This document shows, piece by piece, positions 1 through 8,059 of a stretch of DNA of 64,000 nt. The translations under genes and the position numbers were made by a program. Source of the DNA: Bacteriovoracaceae bacterium. GTDB lineage: Bacteria; Bdellovibrionota; Bacteriovoracia; Bacteriovoracales; Bacteriovoracaceae. Where the stretch lies: NCBI GenBank assembly GCA_019752535.1, contig JAIEMA010000003.1, positions 32,065 through 96,064 on the forward strand, read 5' to 3'. Under the pieces are notes generated by a model. The model was not told where the DNA came from and ran no database searches. It worked only from the letters and a program-made list of their open reading frames with translations. Each line of letters begins with the position of its first letter. Position 1 is the first letter of the stretch.

Positions 1-1
1 T

Positions 2-469
2 TTAAGATCCAAGACTAAGCTTAAAGCTGATGTTTCAGTATTGTTTGGGCCGACATCACTTGATTTGTATCTTCACCCAATGGGAGTAGCTGCTGAGGTT
101 GATGGCGATGTTCATAATAGCGAAGCTAAAATGATTCTCGATCAGATAAAATTAAATATTTGTGCTGAGCTAGGAATTAAAATGGTTTCCTTTTTGAACG
201 ATGATCTCAAGAGTCCTGCTGTTACTTCTTTCTTCTCTCAAGTTAATAAAATCCCAGTGTTGAATTCGACCAAGAGAAGAAAACTATTTCTTGCTTTGAT
301 GCTGTTCACTATCCTCTATAGAGACATTGGTTATATTGAGGCTACTTTTGGAATTTCAAAAAGACGATTAGAAGAGCTTTCAATCTTAGGTCTAGACAAA
401 ATGCTTTTGAAATATCCTCTTAAAGAAAGAGATTACGATAAAATTAAAACGATCTTCGTACGCTTTTAA
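2..469 (+). CDS. Nuclease-like (DUF559/Vsr-like) protein, 5' end missing
   Basis: The frame is open to the window edge, so this is the C-terminal part of a longer protein. The visible 156 residues contain an L-D-L strand, then E-V-D-G-D-V-H and a following D-Q-I-K-L-N helix. That pattern resembles the PD-(D/E)XK-like core of DUF559 and Vsr-type endonuclease-fold proteins (acidic strand, E-x-D-G-x-x-H, then a helix with conserved D and K/R). The rest is a helical C-terminal region I do not recognise. It lies in the same direction as the integrase genes and is probably cargo of the integrated element. The nuclease assignment is tentative because the N-terminus is not visible. Confidence 0.4.
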   Translation, partial: LRSKTKLKADVSVLFGPTSLDLYLHPMGVAAEVDGDVHNSEAKMILDQIKLNICAELGIKMVSFLNDDLKSPAVTSFFSQVNKIPVLNSTKRRKLFLALMLFTILYRDIGYIEATFGISKRRLEELSILGLDKMLLKYPLKERDYDKIKTIFVRF

Positions 470-523
470 ATCGCACGTGAGGTCTATGATAAAGTTTAAT
501 AATTTAAGTTGATAGAGGTAAAC

Positions 524-784
524 ATGAAGACAGCTAAGAAAAATAACTCGAACCCAAAAGTGACTCCCACTTCCATCCTTGACATTGACGATTTAGATCG
601 TCTCCTGAGCTATGATTCGAATGTTAAAGAGTTCAGACATTTGAAAAATGAAGTTAGAAATTCAACGATGTATAGATTTGATAGAATAGAAGCACTTATT
701 GTTAAGTATGAGCAGATTCGAATAGAAATTGATGATGAAATGTCGGAGCTCTTTTTTGAGCATGATCGTCATTTTCATTTTTGA
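524..784 (+). CDS. Small hypothetical protein, island cargo
   Basis: An 86-residue protein. The start chosen is the ATG at 524, which has a GAGG ribosome-binding sequence about 5 bases upstream; a TTG at 509 in the same frame has no such support. The N-terminus is Lys/Asn-rich and the rest is predicted helical and strongly charged, with a His- and Phe-containing C-terminus. No signal peptide or membrane segment is visible and I recognise no family. It lies upstream of the excisionase and integrase genes in the same orientation, so it is probably carried by the element. Confidence 0.5.
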   Translation: MKTAKKNNSNPKVTPTSILDIDDLDRLLSYDSNVKEFRHLKNEVRNSTMYRFDRIEALIVKYEQIRIEIDDEMSELFFEHDRHFHF

Positions 785-846
785 GATAAGTTGTACCGCT
801 GGTTCTACGTAGAACAATTACGAGACTAACTTTTAGGGACAATTTT

Positions 847-1077
847 ATGAACATTGATAAAGAACAAATAGATTTTCAAGGCTTGCTTGATAAGATTGGC
901 GCAGATCCAATGCCGTTTTTGTCATCGGCCGAAGCCGCCAAGTTTTTAGATGTTTCTGTAGGAACCATCAGAAACTGGGTGTCGCAAGGTCTTCTTAGAC
1001 CTTACAAGCTTGGCGGAAAGTACAATAGATACACCAGAGAGCAATTACTTCAAATGTTAAAAGTGAGTGATATATGA
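847..1077 (+). CDS. Excisionase-like / helix-turn-helix DNA-binding protein (MerR/HTH_17 type)
   Basis: A 76-residue protein made almost entirely of a winged helix-turn-helix of the excisionase/MerR (HTH_17) type: an S-S-A-E-A-A-K-F-L-D-V helix, then V-S-V-G-T-I-R-N-W-V as the recognition helix, and a basic wing. Proteins of this kind bind attachment-site DNA or act as directionality factors for tyrosine integrases. The stop codon overlaps the integrase ATG by 4 bases, so the two are translationally coupled. An AGGGA ribosome-binding site precedes the ATG. Whether it works as an excisionase or only as a regulator cannot be told from sequence. Confidence 0.75.
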   Translation: MNIDKEQIDFQGLLDKIGADPMPFLSSAEAAKFLDVSVGTIRNWVSQGLLRPYKLGGKYNRYTREQLLQMLKVSDI

Positions 1078-2156
1078 GCGTAAAACAAATTGGTACTGAC
1101 GAGAAGGGTGCTTATTACGGTGTGTATACAAGCAAGCGAATCAAGGGCAATAAGAACCCTGTGCCAAAACAAGCATTGCTAAATTTAAAAGGTGAGCGAA
1201 TCAGAAGCATCGCTGAGGGAAAAAGAGTTGAGCAGAAATTAAAAGACATGCTGGCGCAGAAATGTGTTCAACAGGTTCAATCAAAAACTCCCACATGGAA
1301 TGATGCAATTGATATGTATAAACTGCAAAGCATTCAGAATGGACTTAGTGATGACACAATTAAAAATGTTGATATCTGCTTAAAGGGTATTACTTCATGC
1401 AAATGGGGGATGCTAAAAGTGGATGCTATCAATGCCAATATGATACGTGAAGTTATCAACGTCGATTTAAAGGGGAAGTCCGAATCATATCGTAAGAGTG
1501 TTCTGAAATACATAAGACTTTGTTGTAAAAATCTAGTGGATGGAAAGATATTAGATCAAAATCCCGCACCTGAAATTAAATTTTCTGTAGGTCAAAAATT
1601 AGAGGACGTTTTATCTGAGACAGAAGCAAAGTTATTTCTTCAAAAAGCCAAAGAGTATAATGATGAATTGTACCCGCTGTGGCGTTTTGCGCTCCTTACG
1701 GGGATGAGATCTTCGGAAATTGCTGGTATGACCTGGGATAAGGTAGACTTCGTTAATGGCAGGATGAAAGTAGATTGCCAATGGAAAAAAGCGACAGGTT
1801 TTAAGGATAATACTAAGACCTATAAAGATCGCTATATCGATATTTCACCAAATCTTCTAGAGCTTTTGAACGAGTTGAAAGCAGACAGCGTTGATAATTT
1901 TGTCATTCCCCGATACGACATCTTCATAAGGGGAGAGGCCGCAAGAGAGACTAGGAAGTTTCTTAAAATGATAGGCATTAAACCAATACATTTCCACGCA
2001 CTAAGGGCTTCTTGGGCAACGATAATGATGCAAAAAGGTATTGCTCATATCATTGTTATGAAGCTAGGTGGATGGAAGGATCTCAAGACCATGGATAGAT
2101 ATGTTCGTTTGTCAGGTATTGAGATCAAAGGAGCTTTAGATAAGCTTGATCTATAA
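1074..2156 (+). CDS. Tyrosine recombinase / phage-type integrase
   Basis: A 360-residue tyrosine recombinase. The catalytic domain occupies about residues 175-355. It shows Arg212 (T-G-M-R), a candidate Lys248 in the beta-hairpin, the H308-x-x-R311 box (H-A-L-R), Trp334 in the position usually held by His or Trp (L-G-G-W), and the nucleophile Tyr343 (D-R-Y). Residues about 70-165 form the SAM-like core-binding domain, and the Lys-rich N-terminus resembles an arm-binding region. All catalytic positions are intact, so it should be active. It overlaps the excisionase-like gene by 4 bases and lies about 1.2 kb from the presumed attachment site at 3314-3337, as expected for an island integrase. 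Confidence 0.92.
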   Translation: MSVKQIGTDEKGAYYGVYTSKRIKGNKNPVPKQALLNLKGERIRSIAEGKRVEQKLKDMLAQKCVQQVQSKTPTWNDAIDMYKLQSIQNGLSDDTIKNVDICLKGITSCKWGMLKVDAINANMIREVINVDLKGKSESYRKSVLKYIRLCCKNLVDGKILDQNPAPEIKFSVGQKLEDVLSETEAKLFLQKAKEYNDELYPLWRFALLTGMRSSEIAGMTWDKVDFVNGRMKVDCQWKKATGFKDNTKTYKDRYIDISPNLLELLNELKADSVDNFVIPRYDIFIRGEAARETRKFLKMIGIKPIHFHALRASWATIMMQKGIAHIIVMKLGGWKDLKTMDRYVRLSGIEIKGALDKLDL

Positions 2157-2230
2157 AGCCTAATTTATATGATTGTTCTCGGCCAACCAAAGTATAATCT
2201 TTGTCTCAGGCATATATGGGAGCATTTCTT

Positions 2231-3253
2231 ATGGGTTATAAATATTCTGCGTTGTTAATTCCTAGTATTCCTTTTTTTCCAAAAGTTGTTTCAAAGGTTA
2301 ATTTAGGTTCAGGTGTTTTTTTAGAACGAGGCTATCTGAAAGATTACCTAGTGGTGGGAGAGTCAGATCATTGGAAAGATTGGCTGGGTAAGCTTAATTG
2401 GGAATCATTGAACGAAGAAATGATTTTTCTAGTGGCAACTTCTGAATCTGAGACCCCAGAAATACTAGATAAAGAAAACCGTGACCTTGATAGAAAAGTC
2501 TTTCGAGCTTACGACGTAATGCTATTAGTTGCTCCTTTCTTGCCACCTACAAGTCAGCCATTTGCAATAAATGGTAGAGCGGAAGTAAGTAGCGACGAGA
2601 TCAAGTTCAAGGACATAAGAAGCTATTCACGATTAAATACTTGGAGAAAATCATTTTATAGCACTGAATGCTCTGACGAAGTGATCAAGTGGGAGCTTCA
2701 AGTCTCTAGCGATATAAATAATTTTGTATTGTGGGAAAAAGTTTTAACTAGCTTTAATTCATTGGTTCAGGATAGTAGCAAGCTTCCTTACTTGATAGAG
2801 TCCTATCGGTCTTTCAGAGAGGCATTCTATTCACATCATTTAGAGTTCAAAATTCCAAATCTCACTAGATCGATTGAGTCTTTGATTGCCTTAGGTCGAG
2901 CAAAAAATGCTGGAGGATGGGAGAATTTTGTTTCTCGAACATTCAGCTTGATCAAAGCAATGCCTTCGGTTCCTATAATTAATGTTCAGGAAGAATTTCT
3001 TAGAAATGATTTAAAAGAACTTTACTACGTAAGAAACGATTGTTCTCATGGGAAGTTAATTACGGACTCATTATCAAGTATGGAGCAGTATAAGGACGGT
3101 GTAACTCCAGGCCATATTGCACTTCTCGAAATGTTGGCAGAAAGCTCAGCTCGATATATTTTGAGAAGTGTTCTGCTAGGTAACGCTATAACACCTTATT
3201 GTGATTCAAGAGCGAAGCTTGAGCAGGCGTGGGAGACTGGTAAGTTACCCTGA
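2231..3253 (+). CDS. HEPN-like protein, possible defence cargo
   Basis: A 340-residue cytosolic protein. The start is the ATG at 2231, preceded by GGGAG at 2218-2222. The N-terminal two thirds are not recognised. The C-terminal third looks like an ApeA-type HEPN domain: a helix with R-S-I-E-S-L-I-A-L-G-R, then R268-N-D-C-S-H273, matching the R-x4-6-H motif that forms the active site of many HEPN ribonucleases. It lies between the integrase and the presumed attachment site, where accessory cargo is often carried. A role as an abortive-infection RNase is inference from the motif and location; non-catalytic HEPN proteins also exist. Confidence 0.55.
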   Translation: MGYKYSALLIPSIPFFPKVVSKVNLGSGVFLERGYLKDYLVVGESDHWKDWLGKLNWESLNEEMIFLVATSESETPEILDKENRDLDRKVFRAYDVMLLVAPFLPPTSQPFAINGRAEVSSDEIKFKDIRSYSRLNTWRKSFYSTECSDEVIKWELQVSSDINNFVLWEKVLTSFNSLVQDSSKLPYLIESYRSFREAFYSHHLEFKIPNLTRSIESLIALGRAKNAGGWENFVSRTFSLIKAMPSVPIINVQEEFLRNDLKELYYVRNDCSHGKLITDSLSSMEQYKDGVTPGHIALLEMLAESSARYILRSVLLGNAITPYCDSRAKLEQAWETGKLP

Positions 3254-3313
3254 TTTTGCTTTGTAGTTGTTTGTAGTTGACGACTGTATTTACGCTTTTA
3301 AAATTCATTACTT

Positions 3314-3337
3314 ACAATCCGCTCACCACCTCCACCA
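3314..3337 (+). other. Putative attachment-site remnant (3' end of a tRNA or tmRNA gene)
   Basis: The sequence runs through CTCAC and CACCTCC to a terminal A-CCA at 3334-3337. Read as a tRNA-like 3' end it gives a T-stem strand, a seven-base acceptor strand, a discriminator A and an encoded CCA. No 5' part of an RNA gene precedes it, and the usual T-loop consensus is not complete. It lies immediately before a strong terminator and downstream of an integrase gene. The simplest reading is a duplicated RNA-gene 3' end left by integration. Whether the parent gene is a tRNA or tmRNA cannot be decided here. Confidence 0.55.
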
Positions 3338-3374
3338 AATAATAAAGCCACCCTCGCGGTGGCTTTATTATTTT
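3338..3374 (+). terminator. Strong rho-independent terminator
   Basis: A perfect 15-bp inverted repeat (3338-3352 and 3358-3372) with a five-base loop CTCGC. The GC-rich inner stem is flanked by A-rich and T-rich outer parts, so it could terminate in both directions. It starts directly after the CCA of the RNA-gene-like remnant, which suggests it is the original terminator of the RNA gene used as integration target. Confidence 0.85.
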
Positions 3375-3466
3375 AGCGCTGAAGCTGGAAGCGACATTCC
3401 CGTTTAATCTAAATTTAATCTGTAGTTCCAAATTTATTGAGTCTCCATGTTAAACTTAAGATTCAT

Positions 3467-3691
3467 ATGAATCGAAAATTTGTTTTGAGAAAATTAGTTA
3501 GGGAAAGTTATCGACTAAGGCGATGGGCACTTAATAACACATCTGAGCTTTTGATTTTGTTCGCTGTAGTGTGTTTTGTTTTATTCAAATACAAGAATAA
3601 TATAGAGAATTGGTATTTTAAAGAAGATCGTCAAAAAGATTTTTATTATCGCTATTACGATTATGTTCCTCCCAAGAGCCTTGATATGTAG
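3467..3691 (+). CDS. Small single-pass membrane protein, hypothetical
   Basis: A 74-residue protein starting at the ATG at 3467. A basic N-terminus (R-K-F-V-L-R-K-L-V-R) is followed by one hydrophobic segment of about 18 residues (L-L-I-L-F-A-V-V-C-F-V-L-F), then a charged, Tyr-rich tail. This predicts one membrane helix with the N-terminus inside. There is no convincing ribosome-binding site, and the family is unknown. It sits just outside the presumed island boundary. It may be real but is weakly supported. Confidence 0.4.
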   Translation: MNRKFVLRKLVRESYRLRRWALNNTSELLILFAVVCFVLFKYKNNIENWYFKEDRQKDFYYRYYDYVPPKSLDM

Positions 3692-3849
3692 AATCTTTTA
3701 CAAAAAGTCACCAACGGACTTATCTTTAATAAGTGCTTATTTGAAGTGCTTTAAACTCGAGAAATAGATGATTTTGGATTTTTTTATAAATAACATCGTC
3801 TTCATCGCAACGAGCGCTGATGGGGACATTGACTCTCAAGGGAGATTGT

Positions 3850-4302
3850 ATGAATGAGAGCATTGATTTTTTAAGTGCCGTTTTGCTGGTCTCAAAGGAT
3901 CCAAAAAGACTCGCTGCTTTTTATCGTGATGTGGTCGGACTTCCTCTAGAAGATGAAGAGCACGGTGACACTGAAAAACACTACGGATGCGAGTTGGGCG
4001 ATCTTCATTTCGCTATTCACCCCCTCACAAACTTCGAGGGAGCGGGGTCTGGTGTTGGATCTGTAAAACTAGCTTTCACTGTTTTTGATATGAATGGGTT
4101 TGTAAAAAAGATTGAATCTAAAGGAATTAAACTCGCATACCCGCCTAAAGATACAGGCTTCGCATTAATGACTGCGCTTAGTGATCCGGACGGCAACTAC
4201 ATCGAATTTACACAACTGTCTGATCGTTGGTTTAAGTACCTCGAAAGTCGAAAACAAAAAGGCTATGATGTCGTCTCACGCTGGCAGAAATCTAAGAACT
4301 AA
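3850..4302 (+). CDS. VOC-family (glyoxalase/bleomycin-resistance fold) protein
   Basis: A 150-residue protein with a two-module vicinal-oxygen-chelate fold. The first module starts near S-A-V-L-L-V-S-K-D-P-K-R-L-A-A-F-Y with Y-R-D-V-V-G-L-P. The second ends with the family signature D-P-D-G-N-Y-I-E-F near residue 120. The family includes glyoxalases, dioxygenases and drug-binding resistance proteins that use a metal held by His/Glu at strand ends; His48-type and Glu (I-E-F) ligands are visible. The start is the ATG at 3850 with GGAG five bases upstream. The substrate cannot be predicted. It is monocistronic. Confidence 0.85.
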   Translation: MNESIDFLSAVLLVSKDPKRLAAFYRDVVGLPLEDEEHGDTEKHYGCELGDLHFAIHPLTNFEGAGSGVGSVKLAFTVFDMNGFVKKIESKGIKLAYPPKDTGFALMTALSDPDGNYIEFTQLSDRWFKYLESRKQKGYDVVSRWQKSKN

Positions 4303-4371
4303 TTTTAATGAAATCCGGATGAAGTTGGTCAACTGTTAAGAGTTTTTGCCAAATATCCCGATAAAACTGTG

Positions 4372-5685
4372 ATGAATATTCGCCTTATTTTGATCTTCTC
4401 ATTTCTGATTCTGGCTGAAGCTCACGCAAGCGAAACCATTGCGCAGATCTGCGGGCTTCATCAACCAGCACGCACGTTCAGCTCTGCAGGAGAGGCCCGT
4501 GGGGCCATCTGTGATGTGCTCAATACCTCATTAAGCCCCGAGACACAGAAGCTTGCCGGAGAATCGTTTGCAATTCTCACGAAGCTTCAGTCTGAGGGTG
4601 AATCCTTTCAGTCGGGAGAGTACTTTCAATCACTAGATCGTCTGGCGCAGACAGTGAATTCGTCTCTGGTGACCCCGCAGGCAGATGCAGGGCTTGGAGG
4701 ATTCATCGCGAAGTATCAATCTCCAATGAGACGAAAAAATCAATCGGCCTACTTGGAAGACATCAAGGCGATAATGGCGACCTCTGCCATCGGACGTCAG
4801 GCACTGGATTGTTTCAGTCAAAACAGTGCGCCTTTCAAGTCGAGCGAAGTTCGCTTTGCCACTCCAGAGCAAATGAACATTCTCGGAACCTTCTCTGTGG
4901 AGAAGACGGAAGATGGAAGCTTCAAGAAGGTTCTCCAGTTTAATCTTGAATCCTCATCGCCCGATCGGGCGCTCTCGCTGGTGGCGCATGAGATGATGCA
5001 CGCGTGTGACGCCGGGAACTTCGCGCATCAGGAAAATGAATTCGAAGCTTCTCAATTGGCTCTTGAACAGAGAGCCAATGAGAAAACTGAAGCCGTGGCG
5101 AAGATTCTGGCCAGCATCTCCGCTAATCCGAATCTTTCAAAGAAAGAGAAAGCGCGCAGAAGTGAGCTGGTTGAAAACTATGAGTTTAACATCACCACGA
5201 AAGAAGAACTCGAAGGAGTCATTCCTGCTGAAGACGTCGCCGTGCTCGATCACGTAATCGCGAAAATGCGAGAAGCCGCGCGATCAGCCGATCAGGTGAG
5301 GCGCATCGCTGATCAGAACAATGCGATCTCGGAGCTTAAGGTCTATAAGCTCGTGAACGTTGATTTCTTTAAAGAGCTAGCAAAACAATCGCCCGCTTAT
5401 TTCTGCAACAGCCTCACTCCATCTGCTTTTCAAGGGGGCATTGTCTCAACGGGAGAGAGCCGTGCTTTCTTAGAAGACTCGATCAACAATCAAACATTCA
5501 TCAATACTCTCATCGCGCAATATGCAAAGTCGGGTATGTTCGATCCTTACAGCTTCTATGAACCGAAGTATGATGAAAGTGGTAGCTCCGTTATGGAATT
5601 TTCACTGGAAGAAATCATGAAGCGCAAACCGGATGCGCGCTTCGAGAAAGCGATCAGAGAGACCTACGGGATGTTTTCAAAATAA
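4372..5685 (+). CDS. Secreted zinc-metallopeptidase-like protein (HExxH)
   Basis: A 437-residue protein with a signal peptide (hydrophobic I-R-L-I-L-I-F-S-F-L-I-L, cleavage near A-H-A-S). Around residue 206 it carries H-E-M-M-H, an HExxH zinc motif on a helix. Downstream Glu residues (E-N-E-F-E-A and E-Q-R-A-N-E) could supply a third ligand. The remainder is helical and not recognised. An exported metallopeptidase is likely, with the peptidase subfamily unknown. A GTG at 4369 directly before the ATG is an alternative start. The gene is monocistronic, and GC content is visibly higher than in the preceding island segment. Confidence 0.7.
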   Translation: MNIRLILIFSFLILAEAHASETIAQICGLHQPARTFSSAGEARGAICDVLNTSLSPETQKLAGESFAILTKLQSEGESFQSGEYFQSLDRLAQTVNSSLVTPQADAGLGGFIAKYQSPMRRKNQSAYLEDIKAIMATSAIGRQALDCFSQNSAPFKSSEVRFATPEQMNILGTFSVEKTEDGSFKKVLQFNLESSSPDRALSLVAHEMMHACDAGNFAHQENEFEASQLALEQRANEKTEAVAKILASISANPNLSKKEKARRSELVENYEFNITTKEELEGVIPAEDVAVLDHVIAKMREAARSADQVRRIADQNNAISELKVYKLVNVDFFKELAKQSPAYFCNSLTPSAFQGGIVSTGESRAFLEDSINNQTFINTLIAQYAKSGMFDPYSFYEPKYDESGSSVMEFSLEEIMKRKPDARFEKAIRETYGMFSK

Positions 5686-5714
5686 AGCGCAGCAGGCGAA
5701 AAGCTCAGAATCTG

Positions 5715-6614
5715 CTAATTTATAAGCGTCGGTATCATCTCAAAAGCTTGCTTCAAAAATTCACTGAGCCTTGGCGGCAGATGTTTCTGTGGGGGATAAA
5801 CCAAGTGAACGGGCTTTGAGCTCGAACTCCACTCCGGCAGAACGCGCACCACTTCTCCTCTCGCCAGCTCATCTTTAATCAGGAAGGCCGGAAAAAAAGC
5901 AATGCCATTCCCCAGCATGAGAAGAGATTTGAGTGCTGAGAGATTATTAAGCTCAACGCGATGAGGGATAGAGATTTTGGTTGGGCCACTCTTGCTCTCA
6001 AGCTTCCATTCCACAGATCCAAAATCACTGCGCCCTGGATTGAAGGCGAGGCAGGAGTGCTGGCGCAAATCGCGGGGATGTTTGGGGCGAGCATTTTTTT
6101 TCAGATACTCAGGAGTCGCAAAGAGAGCGTATTGAATGACTCCAACCTTTCTCGCGACAAGTGTTGAGTCTTGAAGCTTTCCAATCCGAAGGGCGACATC
6201 AAAGTTGTGACTAATAAGATCTGTGACGTTGTCAGAGAGTTCAAGCTTCACTTGGACATTTTGAAATTTTGAGAGGTAGCGAGAGATCACAGGAGGCAGA
6301 ACTTTACTCCCAAGCTCCACGGGTGCTGTCATGCGAATGAGACCCTGAGGGGCGAGCTGAGTGGAGAGAACTTCGCGCTCGGCATTTTGAATCTCTTGCA
6401 GGCTAAGATTGCACTTCTCAAAATAAGCCTCTCCCGCGGCTGTGACTTTGAGCTGACGTGTCGTGCGCTGAATAAGTGTGGTGGCAAGTCTTCGCTCGAG
6501 TGAGGAGACTTTGCTACTCACTGTTGAGTTCGGCATTCCAAGCTTTTTAGCCGCTTTACTGAAGCTTCCTTCTTTAACGACCTGAATGAAGACGGAGATT
6601 TCGTTTAGATCCAT
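5715..6614 (-). CDS. LysR-family transcriptional regulator
   Basis: A 299-residue LysR regulator. The N-terminal winged HTH (residues 1-60) contains F-I-Q-V-V-K-E-G-S-F-S-K-A-A and T-V-S-S-K-V-S-S-L-E-R-R-L. The periplasmic-binding-like effector domain follows (V-A-L-R-I-G near the middle and the P-P-Q-K-H-L-P-P-R-L tail of the CrgA-like subgroup). The start at M-D-L-N-E is preferred over one seven codons upstream because it gives the canonical LysR N-terminus. It is divergent from the MBL-fold gene at 6713, and a T-N11-A palindrome lies between them, so it most likely regulates itself and that gene. Confidence 0.9.
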   Translation of the reverse strand: MDLNEISVFIQVVKEGSFSKAAKKLGMPNSTVSSKVSSLERRLATTLIQRTTRQLKVTAAGEAYFEKCNLSLQEIQNAEREVLSTQLAPQGLIRMTAPVELGSKVLPPVISRYLSKFQNVQVKLELSDNVTDLISHNFDVALRIGKLQDSTLVARKVGVIQYALFATPEYLKKNARPKHPRDLRQHSCLAFNPGRSDFGSVEWKLESKSGPTKISIPHRVELNNLSALKSLLMLGNGIAFFPAFLIKDELARGEVVRVLPEWSSSSKPVHLVYPPQKHLPPRLSEFLKQAFEMIPTLIN

Positions 6615-6635
6615 AAAATGGATTATACAATACAA

Positions 6636-6650
6636 TGAAATATAATTTCA
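6636..6650. promoter_or_regulatory. Putative LysR operator
   Basis: A perfect inverted repeat TGAAAT-ATA-ATTTCA of T-N11-A type lies 21 bases from the LysR start codon in the divergent intergenic region. LysR proteins classically bind such boxes to control both divergent genes. Confidence 0.55.
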
Positions 6651-6712
6651 AATAATACATGCTAATAAATAATCAAAAGTGGCGCTAGACTTTATCAAAA
6701 ATGGAGTCTTTT

Positions 6713-7669
6713 ATGCTTAAACTCACTATTGCCCTCATGTTTTCAAGCCTCATCTCTTATGCCGGCGAACCGGTCTGGGACGCGAATAAGGTTCAACTTC
6801 AGGGAGAAAAACTCGCTGAAGGTGTGTTTGCCCTCTATCCGACTCACTCCGAGGAGCTGAATGCCAAGGGGGGCGCAGCGGCGACCACTGGTGGATTGAT
6901 TGTCGGGACTAAAGGCGTGCTGATGATTGAGACGATGATCAATGAGCGCTTGCATCGTCAGGCCCAAGCCTTAAATAAAAAACTCACGGGAAAAGAGATT
7001 ATTTTTGCCGTCAACACCAGCGCCCATGGCGATCATTCGTTTGGGAATATGTATCTTCCGAAGAGCACGCGAATCATTCAACATGTGAACACGCACAACT
7101 ACCTTGCGACTCATCTAGAAGACGATAAGGCGTTTATGCTGAAATACTTCGGAACTGGCCGTGGCATTGAAGGCATTAAGCCTCGAGTGGCGGATATTTT
7201 AGTCACTCCTATGTCACGTCTCTCACTTGATCTGGGTGGAAAGACGGTTGAGATCATTGATTTTGGTTTTGCGCAAACGGGCGGTGATCTTTTTGTCTGG
7301 CAGCCAGACTCAAAAGTCATGTGGGCCGGTAATCCTATTATCGCTTCAAGACCTTCTCTTCCTTGGCTCTTAGATGGTCATCTGGTGGCCACACTTGAAA
7401 CACTCACTCGAGTGTATGAGTTTCTGCCGGCCGATGCACGGGTGATCCCAGGGCATGGGAAGGCGATTGGTCGCGAAGAGCTCAAGTGGCACATTGATTA
7501 TCTTGCGGCAGTAAAGATGAATGTTCAAAAAGCGATAGATAAGGGGTTGAGTCTTGAAGAGACCGTGAAGTCGGTCGCTATGCCGGAGTACAAGGGCTAT
7601 GTGATTTTTGATTGGGTCCACTCGGGCTTAAACGTGCCAGCGGCTTATAAAGATTTGATGAAGAAATGA
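6713..7669 (+). CDS. Secreted metallo-beta-lactamase-fold hydrolase
   Basis: A 318-residue exported protein: the signal peptide runs through L-T-I-A-L-M-F-S-S-L-I-S-Y-A with cleavage before G-E-P. The MBL fold is shown by G-L-I-V-G-T, N-T-S-A-H-G-D-H-S-F-G-N, a T-G-G-D-L-F segment and P-G-H-G. In the canonical H-x-H-x-D-H zinc box the first His is replaced by Ser (S-A-H-G-D-H), so one metal site may be altered. The start at 6713 has GGAG six bases upstream; the ATG at 6701 overlaps that site. It is divergent from a LysR regulator. The substrate is unknown. Confidence 0.85.
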   Translation: MLKLTIALMFSSLISYAGEPVWDANKVQLQGEKLAEGVFALYPTHSEELNAKGGAAATTGGLIVGTKGVLMIETMINERLHRQAQALNKKLTGKEIIFAVNTSAHGDHSFGNMYLPKSTRIIQHVNTHNYLATHLEDDKAFMLKYFGTGRGIEGIKPRVADILVTPMSRLSLDLGGKTVEIIDFGFAQTGGDLFVWQPDSKVMWAGNPIIASRPSLPWLLDGHLVATLETLTRVYEFLPADARVIPGHGKAIGREELKWHIDYLAAVKMNVQKAIDKGLSLEETVKSVAMPEYKGYVIFDWVHSGLNVPAAYKDLMKK

Positions 7670-7690
7670 GAGGCGAGAATAGCTCCTCTC

Positions 7691-8056
7691 TCATTTTCGA
7701 TGACCCAGCCACTTGCCCAATAAGAGGGCAAGAGTGCTAGAAGCAATGATTGTTATTCCTAAAAGATGCGAGCCATTTTTATCACGAAACTGTACCAGCA
7801 AGAGATAGAGTGGTGCAGAACCAAGCAGCATGTAAAAGCTTTGGCTTTTTTTGTTTTTAGTGACGTAGTAACTCACCAGAAAAAAGGCTAATGCGACCGT
7901 ACTTTGAATCCACTGATTCACTCCGGTCCAAAGGATACCTAAATTTAAAAAAGAGAGTAGAGCACCGGTAAAGACTAATATCATTTTCATGAGTTTAGTA
8001 TAATGTAGAGTTTTAATTTTAACCATCTTCACCATCGCCCAAAAGGCGAGTGTCAC
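7691..8056 (-). CDS. Small integral membrane protein, hypothetical
   Basis: Up to 121 residues with about four hydrophobic segments (L-V-F-T-G-A-L-L, V-A-L-A-F-F-L-V-S-Y-Y, M-L-L-G-S-A-P-L-Y-L-L-L and I-T-I-I-A-S-S-T-L-A-L-L-L-G). The true start is uncertain: GTG at 8056, ATG at 8035 and ATG at 7990 (M-K-M-I-L-V-F) are all possible, and none has a good ribosome-binding site. The ATG at 7990 gives the most typical membrane-protein N-terminus. It is convergent with the MBL gene and lies just downstream of the YhcG-like gene on the same strand. I do not recognise the family. Confidence 0.55.
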   Translation of the reverse strand: MTLAFWAMVKMVKIKTLHYTKLMKMILVFTGALLSFLNLGILWTGVNQWIQSTVALAFFLVSYYVTKNKKSQSFYMLLGSAPLYLLLVQFRDKNGSHLLGITIIASSTLALLLGKWLGHRK

Positions 8057-8059
8057 CTT

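Larger units (their letters stand above)
1..3337. mobile_element. Right end of an integrated genomic island
   Basis: This segment holds an excisionase-like gene, a tyrosine integrase and accessory cargo. It ends at a sequence that looks like the 3' end of a tRNA or tmRNA gene finishing in CCA (3314-3337), followed immediately by a strong terminator. Elements that insert into the 3' end of RNA genes leave this arrangement at one junction: the integrase beside a duplicated RNA 3' end. If so, the intact RNA gene and the left junction lie to the left of the window. The element's full length and other cargo cannot be seen. The boundary is inferred from this one end only. Confidence 0.6.
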
